Positions 8,694 to 17,481 of a stretch of DNA of 64,000 bases are shown here, piece by piece. Made by a program: the position numbers and the translations under genes. The stretch comes from Parvimonas micra (GTDB taxonomy: Bacteria; Bacillota; Clostridia; Tissierellales; Peptoniphilaceae): positions 806,001 through 870,000 of the forward strand of contig NZ_LR134472.1 in the NCBI RefSeq assembly GCF_900637905.1. The letters run 5' to 3'. How positions within the stretch are numbered: the first letter of the stretch is position 1; each line of letters opens with the position of its first letter. The notes below the pieces were generated by a model. It made no database searches, was not told the origin of the DNA, and saw nothing but the letters and a program-made list of their open reading frames with translations.

Positions 8694-10211
8694 ATGGGAG
8701 ATGTAGTTATTGATTTTGATAATGTAAGTTTCAGTTATGGAACACAAACAGAAGGGAGTCTAAGAAATATAAATTTCAAAGTTAAAGAAGGAGAATTTAT
8801 TTTGCTTACTGGTCAATCTGGTTCAGGGAAAACAACTGTTACAAGATTGATAAACGGCTTAATTCCACATTTCTTTGAAGGGGTTTTAACTGGAACTGTG
8901 AAAGTGTTAGGGAGTGATATAAAAACTATCACTCCCGGAGAAATGGGGAAAAATATTGCTTCTATATTTCAAAATCCACGAAGTCAATTTTTTACAACGA
9001 ATAGTACCAAGGAAGTGGCATTTGCTCTTGAAAATTATGGAATAGATAGATATGAAATGATAGATAGAGTGAATTGTGCATTTCACGATTTAGAAGCTGA
9101 AAATCTTATGGATAGGGATATGTTTTCTTTATCTAGTGGTGAAAAACAGAAGATAGCGATTATAGCTGCAAAAACTTTGAATCCCAAGATTTATGTTTTT
9201 GACGAGCCATCTGCAAATTTAGATATTCATTCAATTATTAAATTGAAAAAAAATATGGAGTGGTTAAAGAAACAGGGACATACAGTAATTGTTTCAGAGC
9301 ATAGATTGTTCTACTTAAAAAATTTAGTAGATAAATGCTTAATAATGAAAGATGGAAAAATTGATAGAGAATTAAAGAAAAATGATATTGATAACTTGGA
9401 TGATTCAGATATTAGAGCGTATAAACTTCGAACATTTAAGTTAAGTAATATTAAATATGAACTAAAGGATAATCTTATTGTTAACAAGCAAAATGCAGAT
9501 TTTAAAGTGGAAAATTTATCTTTTTCCTATGATGTCAATCATTCTGTTTTGAGTAATTGTAATTTAGAAGGAAATTTTGGTGAAACAGTAGCTATAGTTG
9601 GACACAACGGAAGTGGCAAAACTACATTGGGAAAAATAATGTCAGGATTGTTAAAAGCAAGAGGTGGACAATTTTTTATTGAAGGCAAACTTACGAAGCA
9701 AAAGGAGTTATATAAAAGTGTATATTTTGTGATGCAAGATGCAGACTATCAACTGTACTCCGATTCTGTTGTTTCTGAGTTAATGCTCAGTTCTATGAAT
9801 AGCATTAAGACTATTAAGCAAAATGATGAGAAAATAGAAGATGCGATGAATTTATTGAATATTTCATCATTCAGAAATAGACATCCGCAAGGTTTATCAG
9901 GAGGGCAAAAGCAGCGAGTTACTATTGCGGCTGCAATAGCTTCAAATAAAAAAATTATGATTTTTGATGAGCCGACTAGTGGACTTGATTATGAGAATAT
10001 GAAAATCGTATCTGAAGCAATTAATGCTCTTCGTAAAAAAGGGATACTGATTTTTGTTATTTCCCATGATTTAGAGTTTTTAAGTAGAGTAGCAACTAAA
10101 GCAGTTTTTATAGAAAATAATACTGTTAGCAAAAGGAATAGTTTAAAGAAAAGTGGTGAGTTTGAAACAATAAAAAGATTTTTACTACAGAGTGAGGGAT
10201 ATGAAGAATGA
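8694..10211 (+). CDS. ECF transporter ATPase with two fused nucleotide-binding domains
   Basis: The protein has 505 residues from ATG 8694, which follows the previous stop and AGGTG; a TTG at 8673 inside the preceding gene is less likely. It has two ABC ATPase domains: Walker A GQSGSGKTT near residue 41 with SSGEKQK, and GHNGSGKTT near residue 303 with LSGGQKQR. This is the duplicated EcfA arrangement of energy-coupling-factor transporters. It overlaps the EcfT gene by an ATGA. With EcfT and the S component it should form one vitamin/metal-type uptake system. Confidence 0.9.
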   Translation: MGDVVIDFDNVSFSYGTQTEGSLRNINFKVKEGEFILLTGQSGSGKTTVTRLINGLIPHFFEGVLTGTVKVLGSDIKTITPGEMGKNIASIFQNPRSQFFTTNSTKEVAFALENYGIDRYEMIDRVNCAFHDLEAENLMDRDMFSLSSGEKQKIAIIAAKTLNPKIYVFDEPSANLDIHSIIKLKKNMEWLKKQGHTVIVSEHRLFYLKNLVDKCLIMKDGKIDRELKKNDIDNLDDSDIRAYKLRTFKLSNIKYELKDNLIVNKQNADFKVENLSFSYDVNHSVLSNCNLEGNFGETVAIVGHNGSGKTTLGKIMSGLLKARGGQFFIEGKLTKQKELYKSVYFVMQDADYQLYSDSVVSELMLSSMNSIKTIKQNDEKIEDAMNLLNISSFRNRHPQGLSGGQKQRVTIAAAIASNKKIMIFDEPTSGLDYENMKIVSEAINALRKKGILIFVISHDLEFLSRVATKAVFIENNTVSKRNSLKKSGEFETIKRFLLQSEGYEE

Positions 10212-10909
10212 GCAAATCTTGTAAACAAAATGGAATAAGATATGATCCAAGAATTAAGTTGTTACAAGTTTTAATTATAGGGGTTTTAGTATTTACTTTG
10301 ACTGGTAAAAAGTATGAGATTCTACTTTTTTTGTCAGTATTTGCATATGGAATGATAAGTGGCATATACAAAACTTGTTTTAAATTTTTAGCTTTATATA
10401 TAGTGTTGTTTATGGTAGCGGAAATAAGTCCATTATTTATTTCAACTACAATACACTATTTTGTCCTATGTCTTATAACATTGACTCTTGCAGCTATAAA
10501 TATGATTAGAACAAGTGAAATATCTGAAGTATTAGCTTCCTTGCAAAATATGAAAATCCCATATTATATAACCATTCCATTAGCTGTTATTTTAAGATTT
10601 TTCCCCACTCTAAAACAGGATATTACTTGTATAAAGCAGGGAATTAAGACTAGAGGGATTGATATTTCTTTCCTTGGATTTTTAAAACATCCTTTTAAAG
10701 TTTATGAAATGATGTTGATTCCTATGTTAATGCGAATGTTATGTACTGCAACTGAGTTGTCGGCATCTGTTGAGACACGAGGACTTGGAGTTTCGTGTAA
10801 AAAAACTAGTTATACAGAAGTCAAATTTCGTATGCTTGATATGTTATTGCTAGTAATAATGATGGTATTTTATCTAGCTATCATCATTATGAAAATAAAA
10901 AATATTTAA
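10208..10909 (+). CDS. ECF transporter transmembrane component (EcfT family)
   Basis: The protein has 233 residues with several hydrophobic segments. It carries the coupling signature of EcfT/CbiQ proteins around residues 150-200 (IKQGIKTRGIDI and, later, ELSASVETRGLG, an A-R-G-type cytoplasmic helix). It starts in an ATGA overlap with the ATPase gene and is followed 17 bp later by the S-component gene. It couples ATP hydrolysis to the substrate-binding S protein. Confidence 0.85.
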   Translation: MSKSCKQNGIRYDPRIKLLQVLIIGVLVFTLTGKKYEILLFLSVFAYGMISGIYKTCFKFLALYIVLFMVAEISPLFISTTIHYFVLCLITLTLAAINMIRTSEISEVLASLQNMKIPYYITIPLAVILRFFPTLKQDITCIKQGIKTRGIDISFLGFLKHPFKVYEMMLIPMLMRMLCTATELSASVETRGLGVSCKKTSYTEVKFRMLDMLLLVIMMVFYLAIIIMKIKNI

Positions 10910-10926
10910 AAACAAGGAGAATAATT

Positions 10927-11508
10927 ATGGAAGAAAAAAAGAAATTTCAAATTAAAGATTTAATTATTACAGCACTAATGGTGTTATGCTCACAGGTTTT
11001 ATATAGAGTGTTATCTTTTCTGTTCATATCGCCATACACAATGTTATTAACAGTTCCAATATGGTCAATTATTGGAGCAATTGCCTATTTCTTAGTACCG
11101 GTAAAAACAAAAAATCCATGGATGATTTTATTGTTTTGTGTACTTACAAGCATTATAGGATTTTATCCGCCATATATAATCAGTTGCATAGTTGCTGGAA
11201 TTATAGCCACGTTGATTGCAAGAACAAAGGGAATTGGCAATTATAAAGGATTAACAATTGGATATATGATATTTTGTGTCCTTGGCGGTTTTGGTGGAAT
11301 GTATGTACCATTTCTTTTTTATGCAGATCAAACACTTAAATCTTATGAAAAAATGTTTGGGAGCGAATATTTAGGTACATTAACTAAAATTGTTTCTCCT
11401 ATGACTACAGCAATAATGCTTATTGTAATAGCCATTTGCGGATTGATTGGAGCAGTAATTTCTAAGAAACTATTGAAGAAACATTTTGAAAAAGCAGGAA
11501 TGATTTAA
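10927..11508 (+). CDS. ECF transporter S component, MptD-like family
   Basis: The protein has 193 residues with five to six hydrophobic helices, opening with a short charged stretch and FQIKDLIITALMVLCSQVLY. The overall pattern matches the MptD family of putative ECF substrate-binding proteins; I recognise the family, not the ligand. ATG 10927 has AAGGAGA upstream. It is the last gene of the TetR-ABC-ABC-ECF cargo and is followed by a terminator. Confidence 0.8.
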   Translation: MEEKKKFQIKDLIITALMVLCSQVLYRVLSFLFISPYTMLLTVPIWSIIGAIAYFLVPVKTKNPWMILLFCVLTSIIGFYPPYIISCIVAGIIATLIARTKGIGNYKGLTIGYMIFCVLGGFGGMYVPFLFYADQTLKSYEKMFGSEYLGTLTKIVSPMTTAIMLIVIAICGLIGAVISKKLLKKHFEKAGMI

Positions 11509-11560
11509 TCAATCTTTGTTTGTGAGGGGAAAAATGGATTAAATAATGGAGGTAATTGCT

Positions 11561-11614
11561 ATGTATTATTTAGGGTCTGTTATTCATATAGAAAAAAACA
11601 ATAGACCTTTTTGA
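11561..11614 (+). terminator. Terminator overlapped by a 17-codon ORF after the ECF genes
   Basis: GGTCTGTT (11574-11581) pairs with AATAGACC (11600-11607), with one G-U pair, followed by U5. A tiny ORF, ATG 11561 to TGA 11612-11614 (17 codons), has a good GGAGG upstream and its stop falls in the U-tract. Whether it is translated is unknown. A second hairpin, GAGGACTT/AAGTCCTC with T6, lies at 11680-11719. Confidence 0.5.
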
Positions 11615-11679
11615 TACTGGTAATTACCATAAAAAATCAAATTTAAAATATAAGGAAAGAGCAAGTTTCTTTCATTTTA

Positions 11680-11719
11680 GAGGACTTATTATGCCTATGT
11701 GCAGAAGTCCTCCTTTTTT
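11680..11719 (+). terminator. Intrinsic terminator before the sigma-like gene
   Basis: GAGGACTT (11680-11687) pairs with AAGTCCTC (11705-11712), followed by CTTTTTT. It sits between the ECF cargo and the sigma-like gene at 11759. Confidence 0.6.
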
Positions 11720-11758
11720 GTCTAAAAACGCAGACAAAAAAGAAATGGAGGAAATAAA

Positions 11759-12169
11759 ATGTCAAAAGAATATTACCTTTATGTCAACGGACAAAGGGTT
11801 AAAGTCAGCGAGCAGATATATAAAGTCTACTGGCGAGAAAAAGAACACGAAAAGTATTTAGAGCAGGTGGATAAGAAAAACCACTTGCTCTTTTTTTCAT
11901 CATTGGATCATGACGGACATTTTGCAGATAGCATTATTGATGAAAGCGTTGATGTAGAAAAGATTGTGGAAACACAGATGATGATTGAAGCAGTCAGAAA
12001 TGCTATATCAAGGCTCAATGCAGAAGAAAGAGATATTATTGAACGCTTATATTTCAATGATGAAACGGTTCGTTCAGTGGCAAAGCTCAAAAGTATTACA
12101 CATCCAGCTTTAATCAAAAGAAGAAACAAAATTCTTGAAAAGCTGAAAAAAATTATCGAAGAACTTTAA
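11759..12169 (+). CDS. Sigma-70 region-4-like regulator of the mobile element
   Basis: The protein has 136 residues. The C-terminal half is a helix-turn-helix of sigma region 4 type (AISRLNAEERDIIERLYFND, then TVRSVAKLKSITHPALIKRRNKIL). The N-terminal half (YYLYVNGQRVKVSEQIYKVYWREKEHEKY) is the conserved opening of small regulators found just upstream of recombinase modules in Tn916/CTn-like elements. ATG is preceded by GGAGGAAAT. It probably regulates the excision/recombinase module. Confidence 0.8.
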   Translation: MSKEYYLYVNGQRVKVSEQIYKVYWREKEHEKYLEQVDKKNHLLFFSSLDHDGHFADSIIDESVDVEKIVETQMMIEAVRNAISRLNAEERDIIERLYFNDETVRSVAKLKSITHPALIKRRNKILEKLKKIIEEL

Positions 12170-12182
12170 AACTTCGGTAACC

Positions 12183-12241
12183 AAAGGGGTCAAATTTTCC
12201 TTATGTAAAGTGAAGGGGAGTTTGACCTCCTTTACTTTTTT
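12183..12241 (+). terminator. Terminator-like hairpin after the sigma-like gene
   Basis: GGTCAAA (12188-12194) pairs with TTTGACC (12221-12227), extended imperfectly by flanking AAAGG/CCTTT, and T6 follows at the end. It lies 14 bp downstream of the sigma-like stop codon. Confidence 0.5.
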
Positions 12242-12636
12242 GGGTAAGAGATACGCCTGCTTATGGCAAATAGGAAAATGAAGAGAAAACAATCCCTTTC
12301 AAATATTGCTCTTTGACAACTGAATAGACCATGACGGGACTTTTAATTACTTAGTGAGCGTAAGGAATTTACGCCATGACTTTCCTGCTGAAGAAATTCG
12401 GTTTAAATGAATACTGTCAAAGACAAGGATAGAAGGAAACGAGCGATAAATAAATTTTCTTAAAGCAAAGAACAAGGACAACTTTGTGAGCCATGATCTA
12501 AGTGATAATAATGATACTTCTTTAGTGAAAGCCGGCTCATCTTAACAGGGGCGGTGGTGAGATTCCAATGTTGCTTATCCTAAGCACCCGTTAATGTCAT
12601 AAAACTTTAGATAAAATTATATGAGGAGGATTTAGA
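12242..12636. other. Non-coding stretch upstream of the recombinase module
   Basis: About 400 bp without a credible ORF. It contains a CTCTTTGACAACTGAATA segment at about 12308-12325, which could hold a -35 box, and several short imperfect inverted repeats. I see no attachment site or recognised RNA family here. Confidence 0.4.
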
Positions 12637-12783
12637 ATGAATAATGAACTATTAAGATATAGCCTCCAATTATCTATGCTATCTATCTTGCTCTCTAAAC
12701 ATTTACTAAACGATATTGAATACAGAAAGATAAAGTTAAAACTGATGAAAAAGTACAATATTTCAACAGAATTATATTTATAA
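12637..12783 (+). CDS. Small SHOCT-like protein preceding the recombinase
   Basis: The protein has 48 codons, ATG 12637 with GAGGAGGA upstream. The sequence (MNNELLRYSLQLSMLSILLS, then KHLLNDIEYRKIKLKLMKKY) has the shape of the short conserved ORFs with a SHOCT-type motif (L-x-x-G/D-x-I-x-x-x-E-Y/F-x-x-x-K) that precede serine recombinases in many clostridial elements. Function is unknown; it may tune integration or excision. It ends 60 bp before the recombinase start. Confidence 0.65.
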   Translation: MNNELLRYSLQLSMLSILLSKHLLNDIEYRKIKLKLMKKYNISTELYL

Positions 12784-12843
12784 TGTTTTGCGAGTGTGGT
12801 ATAATAGAACTGCATAGAGAGATACAAAAAGGAGGCGGATGCA

Positions 12844-14616
12844 GTGAAGAAAGATGTAAAAGTTATTAAAGGTGATACCACACTGAAAAGAACTGCATCA
12901 GGCTGTGTTGAACGCTCAATAAAGCGAGTGGCAGCTTATTGCAGAGTTAGTACAGATACTGAAGATCAGATTAACAGCTATAATTCTCAAGTAGAACACT
13001 ACACAGAATTTATAAAGAAAAATAAAGAGTGGACACTTGCAGGAATATATGCTGATGAAGCGATAACCGGTACACAGGTTGACAGAAGAATTGATTTTCA
13101 AAGACTAATAAATGATTGTATGAACGGCGATATAGATATGATAATTACAAAGTCTATATCAAGATTTGCAAGAAATACATTAGACACCTTAAAGTATGTA
13201 AGAAAGTTGAAAGAGTTTAATGTTGCGGTCTTTTTTGAAGAGGAAAACATAAACACCTTAACAATGGACGGAGAGTTGCTTTTAACAATTTTAAGTTCAG
13301 TTGCGCAACAGGAAGTAGAGAACATTTCAGCCAATGTCAAAAAAGGTTTGAGAATGAAGATGGAAAGAGGAGAAATGGTCGGCTTTCAAGGGTGTTTAGG
13401 CTACGACTATGATCCGGAAACTAAAAGCATTTCTATCAATGAAAAAGAAGCTGAGATTGTAAGATATATTTTCAGAAGATATATTGAAGGTGTTGGCGGT
13501 ATGGTAATCTCCAGAGAACTTGAAGAACAAGGATATTTATCGCCAAGAGGAAATAAAAGATGGACGGAAACAACAGTTTTAGGAATCATAAAAAACGAGA
13601 AATATAAAGGGGATCTTATGATGGGAAAGACCTATACGGTTGATCCTATTTCAAAGAGAAGATTGGATAATTTCGGAGAACAGGATAAGTTTTATATAGA
13701 GAACCATCACGAGCCAATCATTTCGGAAGAAGATTTTGAAAAAGCTCAAGGTATTAGATTAAGAAGGTCAAAAAACAGAAATACCGTTGCTAATAATGGC
13801 GGTAAGAGAGAAAAGTATTCAAGAAAATATGCTTTTAGCAGCATGCTTGAATGTGGATTTTGCGGTCATAATCTTTCAAGAAGAAATTGGCATTCGAGTT
13901 CAGAGTATACAAAAGTTATATGGCAGTGTGTCAATGCTACTAAAAACGGAAAGAAGTATTGTCCGCATAGTAAAGGGATTGAAGAAGAAGCCATAGAAAA
14001 AGCATTCATGGAAAGCTATCGTCAGGTATGCCACAATAATGTGGAAATTACTAATGAATTCCTTAAAACTGTGGAAGAAGAATTGAAAGACAACAGTTTA
14101 GCTAAAGACCTGAAGAAGATAACAAATCAACTTGATAAGATACTAAAGAAAGAAAAGGATCTTGTTGAGTTAAGGCTGAATGAGTCAATCAGCATGGATA
14201 TATATCAGGATAAGTATAATGAAATAGCTATTAGTAAAGAGAAATTACTTGCAGAAAAAAGGACTTTAGAAGTAACACTCACTGATGAAAAAGCGTTGAA
14301 GAAAAGGCTCGAGGGGTTTAAAAAATTACTTGAGTCCAATAAATATCTTGAGGAATTTGATAGGGCAGTATTTGAAAGTATAGTAGATAAAATCATCATT
14401 GGGGGAACTAACGATGAAGGTGAAATTGATCCTGCAATGATTACTATCATATATAAGACTGGAAAAAAAGATTCTCAGGACGGAAGATTATTCAAGAGCA
14501 GAAGAAAAAATGCCAAGGAAGTTAATGAGGAAACTGACAACAAATTGTATCCTCATTCAAGCGACGAGGTCAATAATTTGTGTTCCTATCCTATGGACAA
14601 CACATCTCGACCGTAG
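12844..14616 (+). CDS. Large serine recombinase (TnpX/TndX-like integrase/excisionase)
   Basis: The protein has 590 residues. The resolvase catalytic domain begins at about residue 28 with RVAAYCRVSTD; Ser36 is the expected nucleophile. SRFARNT follows in the usual place. Next come the recombinase domain (about 190-300), a zinc-ribbon-like segment with Cys pairs near 337-370 (ECGFCG and later YCPH) and a long coiled coil. The GTG start at 12844 has AAGGAGG upstream. It inserts and excises the element. The last codons and the stop (TAG 14614-14616) lie in sequence matching a host repeat that starts at about 14603, so the element ends inside this ORF. Confidence 0.92.
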   Translation: MKKDVKVIKGDTTLKRTASGCVERSIKRVAAYCRVSTDTEDQINSYNSQVEHYTEFIKKNKEWTLAGIYADEAITGTQVDRRIDFQRLINDCMNGDIDMIITKSISRFARNTLDTLKYVRKLKEFNVAVFFEEENINTLTMDGELLLTILSSVAQQEVENISANVKKGLRMKMERGEMVGFQGCLGYDYDPETKSISINEKEAEIVRYIFRRYIEGVGGMVISRELEEQGYLSPRGNKRWTETTVLGIIKNEKYKGDLMMGKTYTVDPISKRRLDNFGEQDKFYIENHHEPIISEEDFEKAQGIRLRRSKNRNTVANNGGKREKYSRKYAFSSMLECGFCGHNLSRRNWHSSSEYTKVIWQCVNATKNGKKYCPHSKGIEEEAIEKAFMESYRQVCHNNVEITNEFLKTVEEELKDNSLAKDLKKITNQLDKILKKEKDLVELRLNESISMDIYQDKYNEIAISKEKLLAEKRTLEVTLTDEKALKKRLEGFKKLLESNKYLEEFDRAVFESIVDKIIIGGTNDEGEIDPAMITIIYKTGKKDSQDGRLFKSRRKNAKEVNEETDNKLYPHSSDEVNNLCSYPMDNTSRP

Positions 14617-14898
14617 TGTAACGGAGTGGAGAGATCTCACACTATTATTTGTTTACAAATAATAGTAAGTCCTGTAAAGGACTTAGAAATAAAACAATTA
14701 GATAAAATTTGTAAATCACCTAAAGACTAATTTAGTACGAAATTTGCATATTAAATGTATCTACGATACATTTACTTTTGATTGTTTACAATCAAAAGTA
14801 TGAGATTTCTCCACTTCACTTCACTACGTTCCGTTTCGGTCGAAATGACGCATAAAGGAATAATCTTTGTTCTACAGCTAGACGTTAAAAGTAAATAA
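14603..14898. repeat. Family B MITE-like repeat, most complete copy, interrupted by the mobile element end
   Basis: The left end (CATCTCGACCGTAG, then GGAGAGATCTCA) is imperfectly complementary to the right end (TGAGATTTCTCC, then CGGTCGAAATGACG, about 14800-14852), giving long inverted termini. Inside are perfect hairpins: ACTATTATTTGT/ACAAATAATAGT (14641-14666), AAGTCCT/AGGACTT (14667-14684), AAATGTATC/GATACATTT (14753-14773) and ACTTTTGATTGT/ACAATCAAAAGT (14774-14799). A tail, TAGACGTTAAAAGTAAATAA (near 14880-14898), recurs in other copies. No protein is encoded. This accounts for most of the gap before 15076. Confidence 0.8.
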
Positions 14899-15075
14899 TC
14901 ATCAAACTATTATCCTATATTTATATCATAACACAAATCTCTCAAAAAGCAATAGTTTAATTTATTAAATTCAAACAGTTTTTCTTCAATATTATAACTT
15001 TATAATTTTTTTATTGCTTATTTCTTGAATTTATATTAAAATATTGATAGTAAAAAGAGTTTTTAAGGAGTTATT

Positions 15076-16212
15076 ATGATTTATTTAGATAATGCCGCGA
15101 CTACAGGAGTTCGCGATGAAGTTATAGATATTATGGTAAAATATTTAAAAGAAAATTATGGAAATCCGTCATCCCTTTATGATTTTGGATATTCCGTTTC
15201 AAAAGATATAAATTCTTGCAGGGAAGTTATCGCAAAATACATAAATTGTAAGGCTGAAGAGGTGTTTTTTAACTCCTGTGCGACAGAGGGAAATAATACT
15301 GCAATTTTTGGAGCGATTTCAACTGCAAAGGGAAAAAATATTGTTTCAACAGAGATTGAACACTCCTCTGTTTTTAATGTCTATAAATTTTTAAAAGAGA
15401 AAAAAGAGATTAGATTTTTAAAATTGGATGAATTAGGATATATCGACATTGAAAGTGTAAAAAATCTCGTTGATGAAAATACTGAAATAGTTTCAATAGC
15501 CTATGTTCATAATGAGCTTGGTATTATTCAAGATGTTGAAAGCATTGGAAAAGCTATTAAGGAAAAGAATAAGAAATGTATTTTTCATGTTGACTCCGCA
15601 CAGGCTTTTGGCAAGGTTAATATTGATGTGAAAAAATCCAAGATTGATATTTTAACTTTGAGTGGACATAAAATTCACGCTCAAAAGGGAATTGGAGCAA
15701 TCTATGTAAATAAAAATATAAATTTAAGACCTTTTGTTTTGGGTGGAGGTCAGGAAAAAGACTTTAGATCAGGAACGGAAAATGTGGCTGGAATAATGGG
15801 TTTAAAGGTCGCTACTGAATTTATGTATGAAAATCTTGAGAATAGAAAAAAACATTTGGAAAATTTAAGAGATATTTTGATTTCAGGTATTTCAAAAATT
15901 GAAAATCATAAATTTTTAACTAATAAAGACGGAGTTCCGAATATTGTAACAGTCGCTTTTGAAAATATTAGAAGTGAGGTGCTTTTACATTTCTTGGAGA
16001 GTGAAAAGATTTATATTTCAACCGGTTCAGCTTGTAGTAAGGGTAAAAAGAGCAGAACTTTTGACGGGATAGGTCTTGACAACAAATATAATGACGGAGT
16101 TGTAAGGATTTCTCTTTCCGAGTTTAATACAGAAGAAGAAATTAAAATTTTTATTGAAAATTTAGAAAAGTATGTAAATGAAATTAGAATGATTATGAAA
16201 AGAGGAAGATAA
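15076..16212 (+). CDS. Cysteine desulfurase (NifS/IscS family)
   Basis: The protein has 378 residues. This PLP enzyme removes sulfur from L-cysteine to form a protein persulfide. It begins MIYLDNAATTGVRDEV, the typical start of the family. The Schiff-base lysine is K199 in SGHKIH, and the sulfur-carrying cysteine is C320 in STGSACSKG. It overlaps thiI by one base. In Firmicutes such dedicated desulfurases next to thiI feed sulfur to ThiI for 4-thiouridine in tRNA, and the pairing here supports that role. ATG 15076 has AAGGAG upstream. Confidence 0.92.
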   Translation: MIYLDNAATTGVRDEVIDIMVKYLKENYGNPSSLYDFGYSVSKDINSCREVIAKYINCKAEEVFFNSCATEGNNTAIFGAISTAKGKNIVSTEIEHSSVFNVYKFLKEKKEIRFLKLDELGYIDIESVKNLVDENTEIVSIAYVHNELGIIQDVESIGKAIKEKNKKCIFHVDSAQAFGKVNIDVKKSKIDILTLSGHKIHAQKGIGAIYVNKNINLRPFVLGGGQEKDFRSGTENVAGIMGLKVATEFMYENLENRKKHLENLRDILISGISKIENHKFLTNKDGVPNIVTVAFENIRSEVLLHFLESEKIYISTGSACSKGKKSRTFDGIGLDNKYNDGVVRISLSEFNTEEEIKIFIENLEKYVNEIRMIMKRGR

Positions 16213-17384
16213 TGGATTATTTAATCAGTGTCAGCTTTGGAGAGTTGACTTTAAAAGGAGATAATAGAAAAGATTTTGAAAATAGAATAATAAGAAAGAT
16301 AAAAAAGGCGATAGCAGATTTTGAAGTTGAAGAATTTTACAAGGAGCAGGGAAAAGTCTATATAAAGGCAGATAGAGAGCTTTTTGATGAAATGATTGAA
16401 CAAATTAAAAAAGTTTTTGGAATTTTTTATATCTGTGAAGTTTTAAGAACTGAAAAAAAGCTTGAAAATATAAGAGAGGCGACAAGAGTTTTAGTAAGTG
16501 ATTTAGGAATAAATGAAGAAAAGACTTTTAAAGTCTTTGTAAATAGAGTTGATAAGAAATTTACTCCAAAATCTCCTGAACTTTCAAGGGATCTTGGAGG
16601 AGTTGTACTTAAAAATTTCGGAAATCTTTTAAAGGTTGATGTTCATAATCCACAAATGCCAATTTATGTAGATGTTAAAGAATATGTTTATGTTTATGTA
16701 AAGAGATATAAGGGCTTTGGTGGACTTCCAATTGGCTCAAGCGGAAGAGGACTTTTGCTTCTTTCAGGGGGAATTGACAGTCCCGTTGCTGGTTTTGTCA
16801 TGGGTAAAAGAGGTATGGAAATTGGAGCAATACATTTTCATTCCTATCCTTTTACAAGTGAAAGAGGAGAGGAAAAAGTTAAAGACCTTGCAAAAATACT
16901 TTCAAATTATGTTGGAAAGTTTACAATGACAAGCATAAATCTTTTACCGATTCAAAAGGAAATTGCAAGTAAATGCCCTGAAAAAGAAATTACTATTCTA
17001 GGCAGAATTTTTATGATGAAAATTGCAGAAAAACTTGCGATTAAACAAAATTATCATGCATTAATTACAGGAGAAAGTCTTGGACAGGTTGCAAGTCAAA
17101 CTATTCAAGGAATTACAGTTGTGGATAAATCTACTGAAATTTCAATTTTAAGACCTTTAATTGCAATGGATAAAACTGAAATCATTGACATTGCAAGAAC
17201 GATAGACACTTATGAAACAAGTATCTTACCTTTTGAGGACTGTTGTACTGTGTTTTTACCAAAACATCCGGTAACAAAACCGAAGATTGAAGATATAAAT
17301 AACAGTTTATCTCTTTTAGATGTGGATAGACTCATTGACGAAGCGTTGGCTAATAAAAAAGTGTATGAAATAAATGAACAATAA
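16212..17384 (+). CDS. thiI: tRNA 4-thiouridine synthase ThiI
   Basis: The protein has 390 residues. It has an N-terminal ferredoxin-like/THUMP region (1-165), then a PP-loop ATP pyrophosphatase motif SGGIDSPVAG at residues 185-194 and a downstream GESLGQVASQT signature. It adenylates U8 of tRNA and transfers sulfur from the neighbouring desulfurase. It lacks the C-terminal rhodanese domain of the E. coli enzyme, which is usual in Firmicutes; Cys344-Cys345 (EDCCTVFLPKHP) are candidates for the sulfur relay. Confidence 0.93.
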   Translation: MDYLISVSFGELTLKGDNRKDFENRIIRKIKKAIADFEVEEFYKEQGKVYIKADRELFDEMIEQIKKVFGIFYICEVLRTEKKLENIREATRVLVSDLGINEEKTFKVFVNRVDKKFTPKSPELSRDLGGVVLKNFGNLLKVDVHNPQMPIYVDVKEYVYVYVKRYKGFGGLPIGSSGRGLLLLSGGIDSPVAGFVMGKRGMEIGAIHFHSYPFTSERGEEKVKDLAKILSNYVGKFTMTSINLLPIQKEIASKCPEKEITILGRIFMMKIAEKLAIKQNYHALITGESLGQVASQTIQGITVVDKSTEISILRPLIAMDKTEIIDIARTIDTYETSILPFEDCCTVFLPKHPVTKPKIEDINNSLSLLDVDRLIDEALANKKVYEINEQ

Positions 17385-17481
17385 ATTTTACACACAAATT
17401 TTGTTGTGATTTGTTGTAAGTATTTACTTTTTATTGAAAAGGGATTAAAATATAAGTAGGCGTTTATTTAGGAGGTTTGAA

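Noticed and set aside
12242-12636. An RNA gene or rRNA-like promoter upstream of the recombinase (CTCTTTGACAACTGAATA)
   Set aside because: Only a short similarity to spacer or promoter sequences; no fold or family could be supported by eye.
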